Below, in pieces: positions 60,805 to 64,000 of a stretch of 64,000 nt of DNA. This stretch comes from Cytophagales bacterium UBA2561 (lineage in GTDB: Bacteria > Bacteroidota > Bacteroidia > Cytophagales > Thermoflexibacteraceae): assembly GCA_002340355.1 (NCBI GenBank), contig DDLX01000026.1, positions 134,868-198,867 on the forward strand. The letters are read 5' to 3'. Positions within the stretch are counted from its first letter, which is position 1; each line of letters begins with the position of its first letter. The notes beneath the pieces were generated by a model. It saw only the letters and a list, made by a program, of their open reading frames with translations, was not told the DNA's origin and made no database searches. Made by a program: the position numbers and the translations under genes.

Positions 60805-62394
60805 TTAATTCTCAAGAATTTTCATCTCGATCCTACGGTTAATTGCGCGATCTTCCTCATCATCATTACCTGTAATTGGAGCTGACTTTCCATATCCTTT
60901 ACTGACAATTTGATCTTGCATCACTCCCCGCTTTAGCAAATAAATGGCAACAGTCTTTGCACGATCACGAGACAAAATCAGATTTGTTCGCTCATCTCCT
61001 TTATTATCGGTATGTCCTCCGATTTCCACTTTCAAATTTGGATTATTTTTTAAGTAAATTGCTAACATATCTAATGAGCCATATGAGGAGTTCTGCAATT
61101 GAGCTGAATTTGAAGGGAAGTTCATATTATTTAAAACGTAAACTTTCCCTGCTTTTGCATCCTTAAAACGTTCTGATAGCTCTTCATAAGTTTCTGATTT
61201 ATAGGTGTTTTTTTCATTAGTCTCAGCCTCTGAAATTGTTTCTTCGTCACTTTTATTACCCTCAATATTTTCTTCTGAATCTGTACTTTCTGTGTTTATT
61301 TCCTCAGAATTAGAAGTATCATTTGAGTCCTTTTCAGTAGTCACTTCTCCATTCTCTTCAGCATTATTTTCTTCAGCACTCTTTTGTGTCTTATCAGCTT
61401 CATTCTTTAGCTTTGTTGTTGCTCCTTCAGCAAAATCTATATCCAACCGAGTTGGAATTCTGGGTGTTCTTCTATTCCCAAAAAAATATGATAAGTGAAT
61501 TTCATAAGAACCATTCGAGTACTGGGCAATTGTACCCGAAGTCAAGTCATACGTAAAACTCAAACCCATATTTTTCCAAGTTAGTCCTGCCCCAAAAGTA
61601 CTTCCATTATCCATCCGATAAAGGTAAGAAGCCCAAAAAGAACCATCATTCATCAACATTCCAACCCGATTCACGAAGTCCATTTGCCCACCTGTAATCG
61701 TTCCTATTCGATACAAAATCGCTGCATTTGCAAAAATTTTATTATTAAAGTACTTTTCGATAGATGTCGAGATGATCGACTGACTAAGATATTTCACTGA
61801 TGAGGTTTCTTGTCTTAACCTACGATTTAGGATTTGTGGAAGTGAAAAGCCTAAATCCCATAATGTGGTTTCTTTTTTATTTCGATAGCTGAAATGTACT
61901 CCAAAATCGCCATCTAAATTAAAGCTATTGTCTAAATTATACAGTGTTTCATCATTAATTACCTCGTCTCCTTGTTCATTAATTCGTCCCCAATCCAAAT
62001 CATTACGTAAAAAACCTAAAGACATTCCAAAATTTAAATTTGTTAATTTCTTTTTATCTAGTGTCACGCTATAAGCACTTGTCAGTTTCATTCCATAACG
62101 TTGAAAAATACCTGTTTTATCTTGAAAGACTCGTCCAGCAAAAGCCAAATTACTTTTAGGAAGATTAAAATTTCCCGCCAGCATCATGGTTTCGGGCGCA
62201 CCTGTAACACCTGCCCATTGCTGACGATAAGTAAGGTGAATAACAGGATTTCGATATTCTCCTGCATAGGAAGCATTGTAGAACGTTTTATCCATATAAT
62301 AATGATTAAAAAGGGAAACGTCCTGAGCGTAAGAAGTATGGATTTGGATTATAACAAAAAATGCTATACTCCAAGCGATTAGTTGTTGTTTCAT
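60805..62394 (-). CDS. PorP/SprF family T9SS outer-membrane protein fused to OmpA domain
   Basis: The 529-residue protein has a signal peptide (about 1-23), a PorP/SprF barrel (about 25-325; SLFNHYYMDKTFYNASYAG and HLTYRQQWAGVTGAPETM are family hallmarks), an unusually acidic linker (about 330-405, rich in Glu, Asn, Ser, Thr) and a C-terminal OmpA domain (about 415-529; GGHTDNKGDERTN, NRRIEM). PorP/SprF proteins anchor partner type B T9SS cargo at the surface, and OmpA ties the complex to peptidoglycan. Its cargo gene is immediately upstream (one base gap), so it is last in a three-gene operon. Confidence 0.92.
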   Translation of the reverse strand: MKQQLIAWSIAFFVIIQIHTSYAQDVSLFNHYYMDKTFYNASYAGEYRNPVIHLTYRQQWAGVTGAPETMMLAGNFNLPKSNLAFAGRVFQDKTGIFQRYGMKLTSAYSVTLDKKKLTNLNFGMSLGFLRNDLDWGRINEQGDEVINDETLYNLDNSFNLDGDFGVHFSYRNKKETTLWDLGFSLPQILNRRLRQETSSVKYLSQSIISTSIEKYFNNKIFANAAILYRIGTITGGQMDFVNRVGMLMNDGSFWASYLYRMDNGSTFGAGLTWKNMGLSFTYDLTSGTIAQYSNGSYEIHLSYFFGNRRTPRIPTRLDIDFAEGATTKLKNEADKTQKSAEENNAEENGEVTTEKDSNDTSNSEEINTESTDSEENIEGNKSDEETISEAETNEKNTYKSETYEELSERFKDAKAGKVYVLNNMNFPSNSAQLQNSSYGSLDMLAIYLKNNPNLKVEIGGHTDNKGDERTNLILSRDRAKTVAIYLLKRGVMQDQIVSKGYGKSAPITGNDDEEDRAINRRIEMKILEN

Positions 62395-62395
62395 T

Positions 62396-63358
62396 TTATC
62401 TTAGTAGGTTTACATCTCCTGTTAAGACATTTTTCGTGCCAGAAAGTGTAATAACATAATAGTATGTTCCTTCGGGTAATGCCTGCCCTTTAAAGCGTCC
62501 ATCCCAGTTATTTTGATAATTTTTCCTCCGAAAAACTTCTTGTTGCCAACGATTTACAATAACAATCTCGGCATCAGGAAATAAGTCGATATTATCAATT
62601 ATCCACACATCATTTACACCGTCATTATTTGGAGAGAGAATTAATCGAGGCTTTAAATTCATAAATTCAACTATTTTAACTGTAGTCCGAGCCGTAGCCA
62701 TACATTCACCTACTGTTCCTGTTACCTGATAAGTTACTGTTTTTGAGGGGGCTATATTTAGAATACTCTCTATACCTAAAGTAACATTATTCGTATCAGC
62801 AATTGAAGTCCACCTATAAGAGTCTGCACCAGAAGCTTCAATTTCAACAACGTCTCCACTCCGTATAACATATTCATCCTGAATAACATTCACAACCATT
62901 TCATCAGGCTCATCAATAATCATTTTCTGCTCTGTAACTGTACAACTATCAATATCTGCAATTCGAACAGTATATTCTCCTGCGGGAAGTTTAGTAAACA
63001 GTGCTTGCGTACCAAACTGTATGGAGTCAAGCTCTAGTAAATGGTATTGTAATCGAGATAAATTCTTAGAATTAACCATAATCAACCCATCTGTCTGCTC
63101 AAAACAACTCACATTCATGGCTTCCAATGAAAACTCTAATTCAAAACAAGAGGCATGATAAAAACCTTGCATCAAAGAAATCGAATTTATATTTTCGTAA
63201 TCGGCAAAAACTTCTCCAAATGTCCAATCCAAACTGATAGTACCATTCTCATCATATCCACCATTTGAAATAATAACAGGCGTATGAATTTCTTGTGCTG
63301 ATAATTCAAACCCAATACTCAGCCAACCCATCATCAATATCCATATTTTATAATTCAT
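62396..63358 (-). CDS. Type B T9SS cargo (gliding-motility C-terminal domain) with SprB repeat
   Basis: Starting at ATG 63358 gives about 320 residues with a signal peptide (MNYKIWILMMGWLSIGFELSAQ); a start at 63388 overlaps the upstream gene by 11 bases and adds ten polar residues. A SprB-type repeat (AMNVSCFEQTDGLIMV...PAGEYTVRIADIDSCT) precedes an Ig-like domain, and the last about 90 residues are the type B sorting domain (LILSPNNDGVNDVWII...YYYVITLSG). It should be exported by T9SS and captured by the PorP/SprF protein encoded next. Adhesion or matrix role is inferred. Confidence 0.9.
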   Translation of the reverse strand: MNYKIWILMMGWLSIGFELSAQEIHTPVIISNGGYDENGTISLDWTFGEVFADYENINSISLMQGFYHASCFELEFSLEAMNVSCFEQTDGLIMVNSKNLSRLQYHLLELDSIQFGTQALFTKLPAGEYTVRIADIDSCTVTEQKMIIDEPDEMVVNVIQDEYVIRSGDVVEIEASGADSYRWTSIADTNNVTLGIESILNIAPSKTVTYQVTGTVGECMATARTTVKIVEFMNLKPRLILSPNNDGVNDVWIIDNIDLFPDAEIVIVNRWQQEVFRRKNYQNNWDGRFKGQALPEGTYYYVITLSGTKNVLTGDVNLLR

Positions 63359-63377
63359 GACTTTCTGAATTTGGGGT

Positions 63378-64000
63378 TTATTTATCATCTGCTGAATTCT
63401 GTGGAGTTTCTTCCATGTTTTGTATTTGCATCAGCTTCATCAACAAGTCTAATTGTTGTTGTTGTAATTGCATTTGTTGTTGTACTACTTCAAGTTGTAC
63501 CTTGATATCGTCTGTTTCAGAGATTTTTGTTTGCAATTCAGTATTTTGTTTTTGCAATTCAACAATCATTTTTTGTTGTTCCTTAATTGCTTGTATCAAA
63601 ACGGGAATTAATCCGATATAATTAACTTGTTTATAACCTCGTTCATCAGTGCGTACTAATTCAGGGAATAACTTTTCAATCTCTTGAGCAATCACTCCAT
63701 ATTGTAAAGATTTTCTATCCTTATCGCTATTCCAATAATAGGTAACTCCTTCTGAGCTATTAATTCTTAACAATGCATTATCAATTGCATGAATAGTATT
63801 TTTCAAACGCTTATCACTACTTTGTACCAAACCATCCGCATTGATTTGCAGCGTACCTGCACCAGATGTTGTAACAAAAGTAAGGTTATCAGTAATTGTT
63901 ACTGAATTTACCGAAATATTTGCAGTACCATCTTGGATTCCAGTAATAAATGTAGAATTAGAAACTATCGCTGTCGAATTCGAGGCAATATTTCCTGAGT
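63378..64000 (-). CDS. Endosialidase-chaperone (Peptidase_S74) tail-fibre-like protein, 5' end outside window
   Basis: The frame is open from the window edge for 207 codons. The C-terminal about 110 residues are an intramolecular chaperone domain (SSDKRLKNTIHAID, LQYGVIAQEIEKLFPELV), followed by a Gln-rich coiled coil (QQQMQLQQQQLDLLMK). The visible upstream part (SGNIASNSTAIVS, TGIQDGTANISVNSVTITDN) is repetitive and fibre-like. Such proteins often precede T9SS cargo genes in Bacteroidota; the S74 domain normally trimerises and is cleaved. It overlaps or abuts the next gene, so it heads the operon here. Confidence 0.85.
   Translation of the reverse strand, partial: SGNIASNSTAIVSNSTFITGIQDGTANISVNSVTITDNLTFVTTSGAGTLQINADGLVQSSDKRLKNTIHAIDNALLRINSSEGVTYYWNSDKDRKSLQYGVIAQEIEKLFPELVRTDERGYKQVNYIGLIPVLIQAIKEQQKMIVELQKQNTELQTKISETDDIKVQLEVVQQQMQLQQQQLDLLMKLMQIQNMEETPQNSADDK

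Noticed and set aside
61205..61498. Plus-strand Ser-rich hydrophobic ORF inside the PorP-OmpA gene
   Set aside because: It is antisense to the acidic linker and reflects complement codon bias.

Overview
The window looks like chromosomal DNA of a Bacteroidota bacterium, most likely a gliding-type member of the Cytophagales. The evidence is: type IX secretion (T9SS) genes (a PorZ-like protein, a PorP/SprF-OmpA fusion, and cargo with type A and type B C-terminal sorting domains); start codons preceded by A-rich sequence rather than Shine-Dalgarno motifs; many gene starts preceded by the Bacteroidota promoter core TAnnTTTG; a family-3 type glycogen synthase; a purM of the Bacteroidota form; and low G+C. 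I cannot name the genus. There is no prophage, CRISPR array, rRNA or intact insertion sequence. One tRNA (Val, anticodon GAC) is present.

Layout. 1-6.1 kb: gcvT (cut by the window edge), a TonB energy transducer, an Rpn/PD-(D/E)XK protein, an nfu-mrp iron-sulfur assembly pair and a D15-type outer-membrane protein. 6.2-16.1 kb: tRNA-Val, a MORN-like repeat protein, tex, an unrecognised membrane protein, and a three-gene run (TPR-PD40-OmpA protein, flavin amine oxidase, outer-membrane barrel). 16.2-25.5 kb: an orphan SiaC-like protein, biosynthetic arginine decarboxylase, pdxH, a DciA-like protein, a large leucine-rich-repeat protein, a CcmD-like peptide, NAD kinase, a TSUP permease and an orphan ParA-like ATPase. 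25.5-37.6 kb: a decayed gene, a DUF4836 lipoprotein, a 2027-residue secreted subtilase, rfbA, rfbC, a xerC-type recombinase and a ribosome hibernation factor. 37.7-39.7 kb: a two-gene restriction-modification system. 39.7-48.3 kb: PorZ, a receiver protein, a receiver-PP2C phosphatase, a DUF1573 protein, a SpoIIAA-like protein, gamma-glutamyltransferase and a siaB-siaC pair. 48.6-55.5 kb: prfB with a programmed frameshift, glycogen synthase, purM, a methyltransferase, an M15 peptidase and a DUF4160/DUF2442 pair. 55.6-59 kb: a small accessory patch with a DUF416 gene between long direct repeats, an XRE regulator, an unknown gene, hisI and a degenerate receiver. 59.2-64 kb: an SpmA/SpmB-like membrane protein, then a T9SS operon on the minus strand (endosialidase-chaperone protein cut by the edge, type B cargo protein, PorP/SprF-OmpA).

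How the genes work together. Most genes are housekeeping or cell-envelope functions. The T9SS theme links the PorZ-like protein, PorP/SprF-OmpA, the subtilase and the SprB-repeat protein. A second theme is Sia-type partner switching: a PP2C phosphatase with a receiver domain, a SiaB-like kinase and two SiaC-like targets lie in the window with no diguanylate cyclase, so the output must differ from the Pseudomonas paradigm. Accessory or mobile character is confined to the restriction-modification pair, the Rpn gene, the decayed gene at 25.8-26.3 kb and the repeat-flanked DUF416 patch. I found no clearly new multi-gene system; the Sia set, the repeat-flanked patch and the restriction enzyme are the best places to look.
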